NCBI RefSeq assembly: GCF_009363095.1
Contig: NZ_CP045295.1
Coordinates: forward strand, 2,542,001 to 2,606,000
From: Paenibacillus cellulositrophicus
GTDB taxonomy: Bacteria > Bacillota > Bacilli > Paenibacillales > Paenibacillaceae
Length of the DNA: 64,000 nucleotides
Direction: 5' to 3'
The translations under genes were made by a program, and so were the position numbers. The number at the start of each line of letters is the position of its first letter. Within the stretch, counting starts at the first letter, position 1. The notes under the pieces were generated by a model that was not told the DNA's origin, ran no database searches, and saw nothing but the letters and a program-made list of their open reading frames with translations. Below, piece by piece: positions 42,766 through 51,565 of the stretch.

Positions 42766-43524
42766 TTAGATTTGCGAGCCGCCGCCGTCAACAGGGAACT
42801 CTGCTCCGGTTGTGTAAGTCGCTTCGAACGCAAGGAATGCGACGGCTTTGGCCACCTCGCTGGGCTCACCGAAACGCAGCATCGGGTTCTCTTGTCTCAT
42901 CTGCGCCTTGGTCTGTTCCGCGGCTTCGGCCGGCATCGATCTGTCCAGAATGCCTGTGTCGATCGGACCGGGACTGACTGCGTTCACACGGATTTTCCGA
43001 GGCAGCAGCTCGCGGGCGAGACTGCGCGTCATGGAGCGGAGCGCTGCCTTGCTGGCAGCGTACGCGCTGATCATCGGAATTCCAAGCACGTTCGCGACCG
43101 AAGTCGTCAGAACCACGCCGCTCCCCTCGTTAAGCAGCGGGACGAGCTTCTGCACGGTAAAATAAGGCCCCTTGGCATTGATGGCGAGAACTTCGTCGTA
43201 CTCCTCTTCGGTAACGGACTCAAAAGGAACGAAGCGCGTCACGCCAGCGTTTACGAACAAGGCGTCGATCGTACCAAACTCCGCCTTCACCCGGGTTGCC
43301 AGGGCTTCAATATCACGCAACGACGAGGCGTCACTCACGACAGCAACGGCATTGTACCCCAGTTGTTTCAGAGCCGAATCGAGCGTGGACTGGGTGCGGC
43401 CGGTAATCAATACACGCGCTCCTCCATCCACCAGCATCTTCGCCGTCTCCAGGCCGAAACCGCTGCTTCCTCCTGTAATGACGACCCGCTTGCCTTCGTA
43501 TTTCCCTTTTTCCACAGTACTCAT
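42766..43524 (-). CDS. SDR family oxidoreductase
   Basis: A 252-residue classical short-chain dehydrogenase. TGGSSGFGLETA is near the N-terminus, NAGVTR in the middle and YAASKAALRS contains the Tyr-x3-Lys. It reduces a ketone/aldehyde; the substrate is unknown. It diverges from the TetR gene at 43708, whose operator (43587-43636) lies in the shared promoter region, and is followed by an epimerase-like gene, so the pair is likely a TetR-controlled operon. Confidence 0.9.
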   Translation of the reverse strand: MSTVEKGKYEGKRVVITGGSSGFGLETAKMLVDGGARVLITGRTQSTLDSALKQLGYNAVAVVSDASSLRDIEALATRVKAEFGTIDALFVNAGVTRFVPFESVTEEEYDEVLAINAKGPYFTVQKLVPLLNEGSGVVLTTSVANVLGIPMISAYAASKAALRSMTRSLARELLPRKIRVNAVSPGPIDTGILDRSMPAEAAEQTKAQMRQENPMLRFGEPSEVAKAVAFLAFEATYTTGAEFPVDGGGSQI

Positions 43525-43586
43525 CTTTTATTTCCTCCCTTGGCTTAGAAGCTCATTTATTTTTGCAAGACCGATTATAACTCCAC

Positions 43587-43636
43587 AAATTAATAAAGTA
43601 AACAAAATTAATAAAAATAGTTAATTTATTAATTTT
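43587..43636. promoter_or_regulatory. TetR operator region
   Basis: A perfect 12-bp inverted repeat AAAATTAATAAA (43604-43615) / TTTATTAATTTT (43625-43636) with a 9-bp spacer, plus a third copy AAATTAATAAA at 43587-43597, in the divergent SDR/TetR region. Probable dimer-pair binding site. Confidence 0.65.
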
Positions 43637-43707
43637 CGTAAAAAACGTTTGTGATCACATCGAATTCGTTATAATATGTTGTATAAGCACAAAGGAGGCT
43701 TCATTTC

Positions 43708-44346
43708 GTGAGAAAAGCCGTAAGCGCCGATCATTATATCGAGAAAATAAAACCGGTCATCCGAAAGAACAAGTTCAGCCAACTCAAAATAGACGATATC
43801 GCCAGATATATGGACATCAGCAAGGTGACGCTGTATAAGCATTTTTCATCCAAAGATGACATCATTCAGCAGGTTGTAGAGTATGAGATGAACTACTTGC
43901 AGCAGGCCGATGCCGTGGTGAACGACGAAACCGTCTCTTATATCAAGCGTTTTCAGCAAACGTTCCTGCAATCGCTGATCTGCGTCATTTATATATCCGA
44001 TTTGTTCCTGGAGGATCTCAAGGAATTCTATCCGCGGTTATTTGAAAGTCTGGTTATTGCCCAGCAGAATCGGAATAAAAATCTGGAGAGCTTTTTTGAA
44101 GCCGGGATGGATCAGGGAATTTTTAACCGGATGAATGCAGTGCTGTCTTTGGTTCAAGACGACGCTACGCTGCGACGGATCATGGAACCGACGTTCAGCA
44201 TCCAGTGGTACGACCTCACCTTGAAACAAGCCGTTATGGAGTTTTACCGTATGAAAAAATATCAAATGATTCGCCCTGAGCATTGGGACAAGGTTGATGA
44301 ATCCCAGATTGAGGATGAGGTCGTTAGAATTTTGCAAACCATATAA
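43708..44346 (+). CDS. TetR family transcriptional regulator
   Basis: A 212-residue repressor with HTH at residues ~15-55 (KLKIDDIARYMDISKVTLYKHFSSKDDIIQQVVEY in ordinary TetR arrangement) and an alpha-helical ligand domain. The GTG start at 43708 follows AAAGGAGGCTTCATTTC. It is divergent from the SDR/epimerase pair, with a symmetric operator between. The ligand is unknown. Confidence 0.9.
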   Translation: MRKAVSADHYIEKIKPVIRKNKFSQLKIDDIARYMDISKVTLYKHFSSKDDIIQQVVEYEMNYLQQADAVVNDETVSYIKRFQQTFLQSLICVIYISDLFLEDLKEFYPRLFESLVIAQQNRNKNLESFFEAGMDQGIFNRMNAVLSLVQDDATLRRIMEPTFSIQWYDLTLKQAVMEFYRMKKYQMIRPEHWDKVDESQIEDEVVRILQTI

Positions 44347-44394
44347 TTAATCATTTTGTTCATCGTTCCAGCACGGCCTGATCCATGAACGCCA

Positions 44395-44430
44395 AAAACC
44401 CCGCTGGCTCGCGCCGGCAGGGTCTTTTTC
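44395..44430. terminator. Terminator between TetR and ECF41 genes
   Basis: AAAAACCCCGCTGGC pairs with GCCGGCAGGGTCTTTTT, including wobbles, around a 4-base loop. Confidence 0.65.
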
Positions 44431-44515
44431 ACATATGCTGCTCTTCAATTATTCCTCAATAAACTTAACGACGATCGCGGGGATGCATAATCGTTTGGAC
44501 GGTTAGCTGCGCCTA

Positions 44516-45424
44516 TCATGGCGTGCCCGGCTCATTACCTAGCGGATCGAGTGCCGGTAGGTGCCTCAGCTTCTCCGGATTTCCTAAAGCGTAAATCGAT
44601 TGGATCTTATCATCTTTAAAAGAAAAAGAATACACGAACTGATCCCCGTTATCGATCGCAAGCCGGAAGCCCGGTATACCGTTGACGGAAACAAAGGAAT
44701 ACGTATATTTCCCCTCATACATTTTGAGCAGATTAAGCAGCAGCTGGATGACCCGCTCGAATCCAAGGACAGGCACCCGTGCCGCCGTAACCTTGCCGCC
44801 GCCGTCGGAGATCATGGCCGCGCCATCGCTGACCAGCTCCAGAAGCCGGCTTGTATTCCCTTGCAGCAGGGAACTGACGAAATCCTTCAGCTTCTCTTCG
44901 GCAATGTGAGCCGGGAGAGTCTGCTCGGGATCGGCCTGGATGCTCTTTTTGGCCCGGTGGAAAATTTGCCGGCAGTTCGCAGTGCTTTTGCCAACCATCC
45001 CGGCAATCTCGTCGAACGAATAATGAAAAATTTCGCGGAGGAGAAAAACGGCCCTTTCGACGGCACTAAGCTGCTGCAGGAGCAAGAGGTACGCCGTCGA
45101 TATGGATTCGCGCCGCAAGTAAATCTCGGACGGATCGGCTTCGGCAGCATCCAGCGAACCGATCAGCGGCTCAGGAAGCCAGGGACCGACGTAGAGCTCC
45201 CGTTTCTTCGCCGAAGAACGGAGCAGATCCAGGCAGCGGTTGGTGACGATTTTGTACAAAAAGGATCGCTCATTCCGTATCGCATCAGGCTCCTCCAGCC
45301 GTCCATAGCTTATAAAGGCCTCCTGCACGATATCCTCCGCATCCATAACGCTGCCCAGCATCCGGTAGGCATAGGATATCAACGGTTTTCTATAGGTTTC
45401 ATACAATTCTTCTATGCTGCTCAT
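44516..45424 (-). CDS. ECF41-type RNA polymerase sigma factor
   Basis: A 302-residue ECF sigma factor with region 2 (YRKPLISYAYRMLGSVMDAEDIVQEAF), region 4 (LSAVERAVFLLREIFHYSFDEIAGM) and a SnoaL-like C-terminal domain carrying the ECF41 motifs DGGGK and NPEKL. It is a paralogue of 15130-16065. The ATG at 45424 follows AAGGGGGAACC. The gene overlaps the end of the FAD oxidoreductase by 26 bp, so it is translationally coupled in one operon behind a TGTCACA-N16-CGTC promoter. It probably senses through its C-terminal domain and transcribes its own operon. Confidence 0.92.
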   Translation of the reverse strand: MSSIEELYETYRKPLISYAYRMLGSVMDAEDIVQEAFISYGRLEEPDAIRNERSFLYKIVTNRCLDLLRSSAKKRELYVGPWLPEPLIGSLDAAEADPSEIYLRRESISTAYLLLLQQLSAVERAVFLLREIFHYSFDEIAGMVGKSTANCRQIFHRAKKSIQADPEQTLPAHIAEEKLKDFVSSLLQGNTSRLLELVSDGAAMISDGGGKVTAARVPVLGFERVIQLLLNLLKMYEGKYTYSFVSVNGIPGFRLAIDNGDQFVYSFSFKDDKIQSIYALGNPEKLRHLPALDPLGNEPGTP

Positions 45425-46709
45425 GGTTCCCCCTTCCCTCACTCTCCAGGGAGAGAATATGCCGCACAGCCCTTTTCGCGCTCGCCGTCGCGGCGTCGGC
45501 TAGTAATTCCCCGTGCGAAGCCCAGTCTCCTGCCACGTACAGCCCTTTAATTTCCGGGACGGCAGGCCCCGGGTTCTCCAGACGGTTCAGGTGCATAAAA
45601 TCGTGGCACACCGTAATTTTCGGCAGATACTGCCGGACGACCAGCTCATCCCTCCAGCCCGGCTGCACCAGATCCAGCGTTTGTTCAAGGTCCTGCAAAT
45701 CCTGATTCGGATCGCTTTCCGGCCCCTTATATTTGATTACGGTGACGACCTGCGATCCATCGTCGCTAAGATATGCGGCGCGCGATTGGTTGGACAGAAA
45801 GACGGTCCGGTCGATGCCGTACACGAATTGCTGATCCGGCTTCGGCAGACGGCGGAGGGCGACATCCAGGCACGCAGCCGTAATTTCGACCGCCTGCTCC
45901 TTCCAGGTATGAAGGGCGGTCGTTTCAGCCCCGGGCACCAGTTGATGAGCGACCGCGGGCGAGGCGGCGACGATGACGGCATTCGCCTTGATCGTCGTTC
46001 CATCTTCGCAGAGTACATGCCGTACGGAGCCTTCAGCGTGCCCAACGGACACGGCTTTGCTCTTCGAGAGCAGCTTCACGCCGACATCTTCAGCCAGCTT
46101 GCCTAACTCGTCGACCATCACGCCCCAGCCCCGGTCCAAATACAGCACGCCCTTCAAGGAATTCTGCAGCTGCCGCAGCACCGGACCCGCCGCCTGCAGA
46201 TCCGGCGCCACTACGTAGCTCGCCGTACGCAGAAGCGAATAAAATAAATGCCGCAGCATGGGGTCCTTGACATTCCCCTCCAGCCATTCCCGGAGACTGA
46301 CCCGCTCGTAACGAAGCGTATCCATTTTGCCCAGCTTCGCCAGCCAGGAGGCGAGCTCCACCTTCCCTTTCCAGGACAGCAGCGGCGTGGTGAAGAGCGA
46401 TTTGACCCCCATCGGCATGGTCACCAGCTTCCCGTTCCAAATGCCGAGTGCATCGGTGGAAGGCTGACCTCCCTGCAAACTTAGCCCCAGCTCGCGGAAG
46501 GTCGCAAACGCATCTCCGTGATACAGGGCGTGCCCGCCCAGATTGAAGTATGCTCCCTTCTTTTTCACCGTGATCGCTCGCCCACCGAGGCGCTCCTGCT
46601 TCTCGATCAGAATCGTCCGCTTCCCCGCCTTTGCCGCATACACCGCCGCCGTCAGACCTGCTATGCCCCCGCCAACTACCGCTACATCGTAATCGTATTC
46701 CATCTCCAT
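45399..46709 (-). CDS. FAD-dependent amine oxidase / desaturase-like oxidoreductase
   Basis: A 436-residue flavoprotein. Residues ~8-40 have the FAD-binding GGGIAGLTAAVYAAKAG and an acidic residue at the end of strand 2 (ILIEKQERLGGRA). The C-terminal segment IKGLYVAGDWASHGELLADAA closes the FAD site as in phytoene-desaturase/amine-oxidase proteins. The substrate is unknown. I place the start at 46709, after AAAGGGATGATCGAG; the longer frame to 46823 would start upstream of the promoter. It overlaps the downstream sigma gene. An oxidoreductase next to ECF41 fits that sigma group's usual company. Confidence 0.85.
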   Translation of the reverse strand: MEMEYDYDVAVVGGGIAGLTAAVYAAKAGKRTILIEKQERLGGRAITVKKKGAYFNLGGHALYHGDAFATFRELGLSLQGGQPSTDALGIWNGKLVTMPMGVKSLFTTPLLSWKGKVELASWLAKLGKMDTLRYERVSLREWLEGNVKDPMLRHLFYSLLRTASYVVAPDLQAAGPVLRQLQNSLKGVLYLDRGWGVMVDELGKLAEDVGVKLLSKSKAVSVGHAEGSVRHVLCEDGTTIKANAVIVAASPAVAHQLVPGAETTALHTWKEQAVEITAACLDVALRRLPKPDQQFVYGIDRTVFLSNQSRAAYLSDDGSQVVTVIKYKGPESDPNQDLQDLEQTLDLVQPGWRDELVVRQYLPKITVCHDFMHLNRLENPGPAVPEIKGLYVAGDWASHGELLADAATASAKRAVRHILSLESEGRGNHEQHRRIV

Positions 46710-46742
46710 CTCGATCATCCCTTTCGGTGATTTTACCCGTAT

Positions 46743-46769
46743 GACGGGGAGTGAGGATGGGATGTGACA
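46743..46769 (-). promoter_or_regulatory. ECF41-type promoter of FAD oxidoreductase/sigma operon
   Basis: On the minus strand TGTCACA (46769-46763), a 16-bp spacer and CGTC (46746-46743) match the ECF41 promoter exactly; it lies 34-60 bp upstream of the start at 46709. Confidence 0.75.
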
Positions 46770-46837
46770 ACATCGGCCGGGAAATTTCTTTAAATATTTT
46801 TTGGCTGTACTGGCATACTCCAAATCCTATATCACAT

Positions 46838-46864
46838 TAAAAAAACGCGCCCTGGCGGGCGCGC
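46838..46864 (-). terminator. Terminator downstream of racemase gene
   Basis: CGCGCCC and GGGCGCG, 4-base loop; on the minus strand followed by a seven-T run. It ends the racemase transcript (stop at 46915). Confidence 0.75.
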
Positions 46865-46914
46865 TGGGATGAACTCCTATTTTAATTGGTCCGTACGGGA
46901 TATGACCTCCAATT

Positions 46915-47607
46915 TCACGCTTTCAAAGACATATTTACAGCCTCGCAAGCATGGATGTAGGTTGTGTCAAACAGAGGAACTTCAGCGTCTTCCGGCTTCA
47001 CCAATAGTCCAATTTCTGTACAGCCTAATATTATCCCTTCGGCTCCTGATTCGATCAAGCCTTGAATAACCTTCTTATAATAATCTCTGGATTCCTGATG
47101 AATCTTGCCCAAGCATAGCTCTTCGTAGATGATCTTGTTTACGGCCTCTCTCTCATCCCGATCTGGAACGATCACCTGAATCCCGTTCAGCTCCAGGCGT
47201 GATTTATAAAAGTCCTGTTCCATGGTGTACTTCGTGCCAAGCAGCCCAACTGTCTGAACCTGGCTTTCTTTGATTTGGGCTGCTGTAGCATCCGCTATAT
47301 GCAAAATAGGGATGTTGATCTGGGACTGAATATCATCGACAACTTTGTGCATCGTATTGGTGCAAATGACGATAAAGTCAGCGCCCCCTTTTTCCAAAGC
47401 GCGTGCGGTTTGGCCTAGCACTTCTCCCGCCTTTTCCCAGGCTCCTTCCGCTTGGTAACGTTCAATTTCTTCAAAATCAACACTATATAACAGGCATTTC
47501 GCAGAGTGCAGCCCGCCTAACCTACTTCTTACTTCTTCATTGACCATTCGATAGTACAAAGCAGAAGATTCCCAGCTCATTCCGCCAATAAGACCGATTA
47601 CTTTCAT
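46915..47607 (-). CDS. Aspartate/glutamate racemase family protein
   Basis: A 230-residue cofactor-independent amino-acid racemase. The two catalytic Cys motifs are present: one in IVICTNTMHKV and one in ILGCTEIGLL, flanking the substrate cleft of the pseudo-symmetric fold. The N-terminal IGLIGGMSWESSALYYRMVNE is the family signature of the aspartate-racemase-like group. It interconverts L- and D-amino acids, for wall or signalling use. The ATG at 47607 follows GGAGATGAGCATAAA. It is monocistronic with a downstream terminator. Confidence 0.9.
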   Translation of the reverse strand: MKVIGLIGGMSWESSALYYRMVNEEVRSRLGGLHSAKCLLYSVDFEEIERYQAEGAWEKAGEVLGQTARALEKGGADFIVICTNTMHKVVDDIQSQINIPILHIADATAAQIKESQVQTVGLLGTKYTMEQDFYKSRLELNGIQVIVPDRDEREAVNKIIYEELCLGKIHQESRDYYKKVIQGLIESGAEGIILGCTEIGLLVKPEDAEVPLFDTTYIHACEAVNMSLKA

Positions 47608-47688
47608 TTTATGCTCATCTCCATTGTCCTTGGTTTGTCTTTAAAAATCAGCTCCGATTAACCTTCAATTCTGTAAAGTGAATGTGGA

Positions 47689-47713
47689 AAAACGGCGGTC
47701 ATCCCGCCGTTTT
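47689..47713 (-). terminator. Terminator of PQQ-like protein gene
   Basis: AAAACGGCGG and CCGCCGTTTT arms, 5-base loop, ~90 bp after the stop at 47805. Confidence 0.7.
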
Positions 47714-47804
47714 CAGTATACATTAGGCTGACTAAGGACAATAGGAATTTTTCCATTCGTTCTGTGTTCCTTACTCCTGCTCTAACCGCAAGGATTCGCC
47801 AGCC

Positions 47805-49526
47805 TTATTTCGCGGCGGCCGTCTTGGTTACCTCCACCGTGCGTGTCCCGGCGTTCCATTTCACCTGCACACCCAGCAGATCGCCGAAGTCCTTGATCGG
47901 CACGTAGAGCGAGCCGTTCAGCGTCGCCGGGGAGTAAGACAGTGCGGCTTGCTTCCCGTCTGTGAGAGCAAAAGGGGAGCCGTCGGCGATCGAGAAAACG
48001 CGCGTTCCGTAGGTCACGGTCGTCCGCTTCGTCTTGGCGTCGTAGGTGACCTTGGCTCCGAGCGCTTCCGTCAGCGACCGGAACGGGATGAACATCCGAT
48101 TGTCTGCCGACATGACGCCCGCTCCAACCCGCAGCGGAAGTGCCTTCCCATCCAGCGTGACCTTGGCATCCGACTTTGCAAAGGCTCCCGCCGTACTGCC
48201 CCCAGCAGCGGGCTTCGCCAATTCGGAAGGCAGCGGGTACGCATACAGCTGGCTCTCCGCCTGGACGAGCAGCATGCTGCCCTCAACCTGAAAAGCTCCG
48301 TAACTGCGCGCCTTCGTCTGCGCACGGAACAAAGCCTTACCCGTCGAGACGTTCAGCGCATAGACGGTACCGTCACTCTGCCCGACGTACAAGCCGGATT
48401 GGATCATATCGACGCGGCTGGCCGGATTATCGGGGCCGTTATAATTCACATACGAACGATCCACGATTTTACGCGCATGAATCCCGCGGCTGTCCTCGTC
48501 CAGGAAAAACAGCTTGCCGTTATAGGGGCCCGCGATAAACTCCCCCCGATCCGGTATCAATTCCGGCTTCACAACAGCGGGATCGGCGTCGTAATTGAAG
48601 CGGAAGATACCCTCGCCGGCAACGGCCGCATAGATGTCATTCCCTTCCATCACCACTTTGGATGTGGGATAGACCGGACTGCCATCAGCCTTTAAGGCAA
48701 CAAACTTCTTGCTTGCCGTAATCTTGCCGGTCTTCACATCCACCTCGTCGATGTTCGCCGCAGTCTCTACATAATCGGAATCCGGCCATTGGTCCTGGAA
48801 GTAAAGCTTATTCCCTTCCGACTTGAGAAGACCTGAATGGTCACCCGACAGCCGCCACAGCGTCTTGCCCGTGGCGGGATCAATCGCGTAAGTCGTATTG
48901 ACGGTAATCGCTCCCGACTCCACGGCGCCCGAGAGCAGCGTCCCGTTGACGCGCTGAGGCAGGGACTTACCGTCCTGATTCCGCCATTTCACCTTGCCTG
49001 TAGCCATATCGACCGAGATGAGCGAACCGCCGGCAAAGACGTACAAGGTCCCACCGTCCACGGATATATCAGGCGCCTGCCCCGACGGAGCCCGGTAGAT
49101 GCGTGCGCCTTTGCCGGTCGCCTTATCGACCCGGTAGACCGAGCCGTCTTTGGCGCCGACATAGAGTTTCGTTTCGTCGGTACTCGTGAGGGTTGCATGG
49201 CCAAGTCCCGTTCCGAATGACCACAGTGTCTTCCCGGTGGCAGCCTCCTTCGCGATCAGCTTGCCACCCGCGATGTAGCAGACCTTCCCCTGCCCCGCTA
49301 TAACTACGGAAGGATTGGAGGCGGACGAGTCCTTCGGCGCATCGAGCGCCGCCGTCCATTTCGGCTTGACGAGCGGTATCGGATTGGTTAAATAAAATTC
49401 CGAGCCCGAGCTCGAATAACTTGCGTTCGGTCCGGAGGTTTGAGCCCACGCGGACGGGCCTGTCCAGGCACTCCCGAGCGTCCCGGCGAGCAGCAGCCCG
49501 GCAGCGGCCATAGTCCATTTTCGCAT
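47805..49526 (-). CDS. Secreted PQQ-like beta-propeller protein with stalk domain
   Basis: A 573-residue exported protein. Signal peptide ~1-28. Residues ~55-410 form a PQQ-like beta-propeller with recurring (A/V)(T/S)GK-LWxF repeats (AKEAATGKTLWSFGTG, DMATGKVKWRNQDG, DPATGKTLWRLSGD, NVSTGKALFRAQTK). Residues ~455-570 are a stalk domain (RMFIPFRSLTEALGAKVTYD; LYVPIKDFGDLLGVQVKWN). Likely an extracellular protein-interaction or ligand-sensing module, not a quinoprotein dehydrogenase, since no catalytic residues are seen. It lies 175 bp downstream of the ABC permease, past that operon's terminator, so it is a separate unit. Confidence 0.82.
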   Translation of the reverse strand: MRKWTMAAAGLLLAGTLGSAWTGPSAWAQTSGPNASYSSSGSEFYLTNPIPLVKPKWTAALDAPKDSSASNPSVVIAGQGKVCYIAGGKLIAKEAATGKTLWSFGTGLGHATLTSTDETKLYVGAKDGSVYRVDKATGKGARIYRAPSGQAPDISVDGGTLYVFAGGSLISVDMATGKVKWRNQDGKSLPQRVNGTLLSGAVESGAITVNTTYAIDPATGKTLWRLSGDHSGLLKSEGNKLYFQDQWPDSDYVETAANIDEVDVKTGKITASKKFVALKADGSPVYPTSKVVMEGNDIYAAVAGEGIFRFNYDADPAVVKPELIPDRGEFIAGPYNGKLFFLDEDSRGIHARKIVDRSYVNYNGPDNPASRVDMIQSGLYVGQSDGTVYALNVSTGKALFRAQTKARSYGAFQVEGSMLLVQAESQLYAYPLPSELAKPAAGGSTAGAFAKSDAKVTLDGKALPLRVGAGVMSADNRMFIPFRSLTEALGAKVTYDAKTKRTTVTYGTRVFSIADGSPFALTDGKQAALSYSPATLNGSLYVPIKDFGDLLGVQVKWNAGTRTVEVTKTAAAK

Positions 49527-49614
49527 AATCGATATCCTCCCAGCTTTTAACGAAATTTACCTACTGTCTTATGGACGCTTCCAGCCGCGGCAAAGTTACA
49601 AGGTTGTAGAATTG

Positions 49615-49649
49615 AAAAAAGGCTGATTGGGGTTTCCAACCAGCCTTTG
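49615..49649 (-). terminator. Terminator of ABC importer operon
   Basis: GGCTGATTGG and CCAACCAGCC with flanking AAA/TTT; on the minus strand a TTTTTT run. It follows the permease stop at 49702. Confidence 0.7.
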
Positions 49650-49701
49650 TATATGGGGTACAAACTTGCCTTCCTTTTGAGATAGCTGTGAGGTGCATGA
49701 T

Positions 49702-50535
49702 TCATTTGAAACCCGTAAAAGCAGATCCGGATTGCATATAGTACTTTTGCCCGAAAAAATAAAGCAAAATCATCGGAATCGCCATGATCGTCGACGCGGC
49801 CATCAGCTTTTCCCATTGCGCCCCGTGATCCTGCTGGAATCCCTGCAGACCGAGCGTCAGCGTCCACTTGGCGGCATCGTTCAAGTAAATGAGCGGTCCC
49901 ATAAAGTCCGTATAAGCACCCACGAAGGTAAACAACGCCACCGTCGCAAGCGCCGGCTTCAAGGTCGGCATAATAATTTGCGAGTAGATGCGGAATTCTG
50001 AGGCCCCATCCATTTTCGCGGCTTCGGATAGCTCCTTGGGGATGCCTAACAGAAATTGCCTCAATAAAAAAATGTAGAACGGTGCGCCGAAAAAGGCCCC
50101 GATCGTCAGCGGCAGGATGGTGTTGACCCAGCCCAGCTTGGCGAAAATGATGTACTGCGGAATCAGCTGCACCTGCGACGGCAGGATCATCGTTGCCAGG
50201 ACGATCGCGAAGATAATCTTGCTCCCCACCCACGGAATCCGGGAGATCGAATAGGCCACCAGCGGGGAGGCAAACAATTGCCCGATAATGCAAACGACGC
50301 AGATAACCAGGGTGTTCAGCATATAGTGCCCGAAAGGCACCGTTTCGAACGCGGCCTTGTAATTCGACCATTGAAACGATTCCGGCAGGATGCGCGGCGG
50401 CAGTTCAAAAATTTCGTTCGACGACTTGAGCGAAGTGAACACGAGCCAAACGAACGGAAAGAGAAAAAAGAATGCGAACAAAATCAGCATCGTATGCGGA
50501 AAAATTTTCGTGCGAAGCAGCTTGCCAGCGCTCAT
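49702..50535 (-). CDS. Carbohydrate ABC transporter permease (MalG-like)
   Basis: A 277-residue inner-membrane permease with about six helices. The EAA loop that contacts the ATPase reads LSEAAKMDGASEFRIYSQIIMPTLKPAL. It has the short N-terminus of MalG-type (CUT1) subunits. It is the third gene of the importer operon, starting 3 bp after the other permease with a GGAGGTG site inside that gene's end. No ATP-binding gene is nearby; a shared MsmX-like ATPase elsewhere in the genome is the usual solution. Confidence 0.92.
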   Translation of the reverse strand: MSAGKLLRTKIFPHTMLILFAFFFLFPFVWLVFTSLKSSNEIFELPPRILPESFQWSNYKAAFETVPFGHYMLNTLVICVVCIIGQLFASPLVAYSISRIPWVGSKIIFAIVLATMILPSQVQLIPQYIIFAKLGWVNTILPLTIGAFFGAPFYIFLLRQFLLGIPKELSEAAKMDGASEFRIYSQIIMPTLKPALATVALFTFVGAYTDFMGPLIYLNDAAKWTLTLGLQGFQQDHGAQWEKLMAASTIMAIPMILLYFFGQKYYMQSGSAFTGFK

Positions 50536-50538
50536 CCG

Positions 50539-51489
50539 CTATTCACCTCCGTAGTAGACCCAGCGTTTGGACGTTTTCAGGACCAGCAGCGTAATCAGCA
50601 TGACGATCACGAACAGGATCCAGGCCAGCGCCGAGGCGTATCCCATTTTCAGATTGATAAAGGCTTCCTGGTACAAATTGACGGCATAGAACAATAACGA
50701 CTGCCCCGGCCCGCCGAGAGCGCCGCCGCTTGACTTGCCACCCGCCAGAATGTAGGATTCCGTGAAAATTTGAAAAGCCCCGATGAGTCCCATGATCAGC
50801 TGGAACAAAATGATCGGCGACAGCGCCGGTACCGTGATTCTCCAGAAACGGTGCCACCAGTTGGCGCCATCGACCTGGGCCGCTTCGTAGTAGGTTTGCG
50901 GAACCCCTTGCAGCGCCGCAAGAAAAATGAGCGCCCCCGCGCCGGAGCCCCACAGTCCCATCAGGATCAGGGAAGGCTTGGTGAACCGGGGATCAAGCAG
51001 CCAGGCCGGATCGGGAAGATGCACCCAGCGTAAAAAAATGTTGACCAGGCCGAAGTCCGGATTCAGCATCCAGGTCCAAAGCAGGGCGCTCGCCACGCCT
51101 GGAATAACGGCCGGAAGATAAAAGATCGTGCGGTAGTATCGGATGCCCTTCACCTTGAAGTTCAGCAGCAGCGCAATAAGCAGCGAGCTGAACAGCGTGA
51201 CCGGGACGGATATGAACGCCATGAACAGCGTGTTGCTGATCGATTTATAGAAGCTCCGGTCTTTCATGATCGCCGCGTAATTATCCATACCCACCCATTT
51301 TGGCGGATTGAACAGATCGTATTCCGTCAGGCTGAAGTAGAGGGAGCTGAAGAAAGGATACACGGTAAAAATCAGAAACCCGGTGATCCATGGGGAAGCG
51401 AAAATCAGCCCCAGCCAAAAATAATGCCACTCCTTCCTCGTCCAGCCCCTTCTCCGCCTAGGTGCCGCTGAGGATATCGTCTCAATCAT
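50539..51489 (-). CDS. Sugar ABC transporter permease (MalF-like)
   Basis: A 316-residue permease with a longer N-terminus than its partner and about six helices. The EAA loop is TYYEAAQVDGANWWHRFWRITVPALSPI. The ATG at 51489 follows GAGGAGGACGTGCAG. It is 76 bp downstream of the binding-protein gene and pairs with the MalG-like gene to form the CUT1 transmembrane channel for an oligo- or monosaccharide. Confidence 0.92.
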   Translation of the reverse strand: MIETISSAAPRRRRGWTRKEWHYFWLGLIFASPWITGFLIFTVYPFFSSLYFSLTEYDLFNPPKWVGMDNYAAIMKDRSFYKSISNTLFMAFISVPVTLFSSLLIALLLNFKVKGIRYYRTIFYLPAVIPGVASALLWTWMLNPDFGLVNIFLRWVHLPDPAWLLDPRFTKPSLILMGLWGSGAGALIFLAALQGVPQTYYEAAQVDGANWWHRFWRITVPALSPIILFQLIMGLIGAFQIFTESYILAGGKSSGGALGGPGQSLLFYAVNLYQEAFINLKMGYASALAWILFVIVMLITLLVLKTSKRWVYYGGE

Positions 51490-51565
51490 CTGCACGTCCT
51501 CCTCGTGATTGTTGGAATGCGGGCCCGGCCCAGGAGCGGACCGAGCCCGGATGTAAAGAACCGGA

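Noticed and set aside
47805..49526. PQQ-dependent dehydrogenase
   Set aside because: The repeats are of PQQ-like propeller type but catalytic and PQQ-binding residues are not visible, and a stalk domain takes the C-terminus.
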